A stretch of 5,449 nucleotides of DNA. Origin: Methanomicrobiales archaeon (GTDB lineage Archaea > Halobacteriota > Methanomicrobia > Methanomicrobiales > Methanospirillaceae). A model generated the notes under the pieces. It saw nothing but the letters and a program-made list of their open reading frames with translations. It was not told where the DNA came from and made no database searches. Both the position numbers and the translations under genes were made by a program. Below, in pieces: positions 5,339-5,449 of the stretch. The stretch is from NCBI GenBank assembly GCA_012520015.1, contig JAAYPD010000365.1:1-5449 (forward strand). The letters run 5' to 3'. Position 1 is the first letter of the stretch. Every line of letters begins with the position of its first letter.

Positions 5339-5449
5339 TTACTGGTTCTCTTTGCTGACGGTATAGGCAACTCCATCAAGGAATGAAGCCCCTGCAGGGG
5401 TTATGACCCGTCCATTCTTCTGTTTTGCAACAAATCCTGCTGACTCGAG
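5339..5449 (-). CDS. rps19e: 30S ribosomal protein S19e, 3' end (truncated by window edge)
   Basis: The last 36 codons of a gene that enters at the right edge are open up to a TAA at 5339-5341. They read LESAGFVAKQKNGRVITPAG followed by ASFLDGVAYTVSKENQ. This matches the C-terminal winged-helix end of S19e (typically LE..GFV....NGR.IT..G..FLD..A), a small-subunit protein found only in archaea and eukaryotes and needed for late 30S/40S assembly. The start and most of the protein lie outside the window. The PDCD5-family gene follows after 18 bases, the standard archaeal arrangement. The fragment is short, but the pattern and the context agree. Confidence 0.88.
   Translation of the reverse strand, partial: LESAGFVAKQKNGRVITPAGASFLDGVAYTVSKENQ

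Noticed and set aside
5389..5400. A perfect 12-base palindrome, CCCCTGCAGGGG.
   Set aside because: It lies inside the S19e coding end and is fully explained by conserved codons (Thr-Pro-Ala-Gly-Ala). It has no loop and no T-run, so it is not a convincing terminator or operator.
1..5449. Search for CRISPR repeats, insertion sequences, tRNA or SRP RNA genes, and promoter (BRE/TATA) signals.
   Set aside because: No repeated units, inverted terminal repeats or cloverleaf-like segments were seen, and the gaps are too short to hold a convincing archaeal promoter. The operon promoter is expected to lie upstream of S19e, outside the right edge.

Overview
The window is a tightly packed archaeal information-processing operon. 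All eleven genes are read from the minus strand, with gaps of at most 35 bases. The domain is clear from the gene content: archaeal/eukaryotic-type ribosomal proteins (S19e, L39e, L31e, L18Ae/LX), aIF6, a PDCD5-family DNA-binding protein, archaeal prefoldin alpha, archaeal-type SRP54 and FtsY, and TrmY. Ribosome binding sites of the GGTGA/GAGG type agree with this. Gene order and protein wording suggest a euryarchaeal methanogen, most likely Methanomicrobiales (Methanospirillum-like); that lineage assignment is recalled from memory and not tested.

In transcription order (right to left): the 3' end of the S19e gene enters at the right edge (5339-5449). It is followed by a PDCD5-family protein (4988-5320), a PP-loop ATP-pyrophosphatase-like protein of unknown substrate (4404-4991), L39e (4237-4389), L31e (3968-4231), aIF6 (3302-3967), L18Ae/LX (3105-3299), prefoldin alpha (2650-3099), FtsY (1550-2614), SRP54 (237-1550), and the first 79 codons of trmY (1-237), which runs off the left edge.

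The genes follow the path of a new protein: 60S-type ribosomal proteins of the large-subunit surface and exit-tunnel region, an anti-association/large-subunit maturation factor, a cytosolic chaperone subunit that receives nascent chains, and both GTPases of co-translational membrane targeting. A tRNA-modification enzyme closes the visible part. Several junctions overlap by 1-4 bases (TGATG, TAATG, ATGA), which suggests translational coupling. No promoter, terminator, RNA gene, mobile element, CRISPR array or long non-coding stretch is visible.

Four genes (PDCD5, L31e, L18Ae, prefoldin alpha) have an upstream in-frame start that would make a longer protein, but the Shine-Dalgarno spacing favours an internal ATG; the shorter starts are used here. 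I see no undescribed system. The points most worth a second look are the uncharacterised PP-loop protein inside a ribosomal cluster and an unusual DTQGR in place of DTAGR in the SRP54 GTPase G3 motif.
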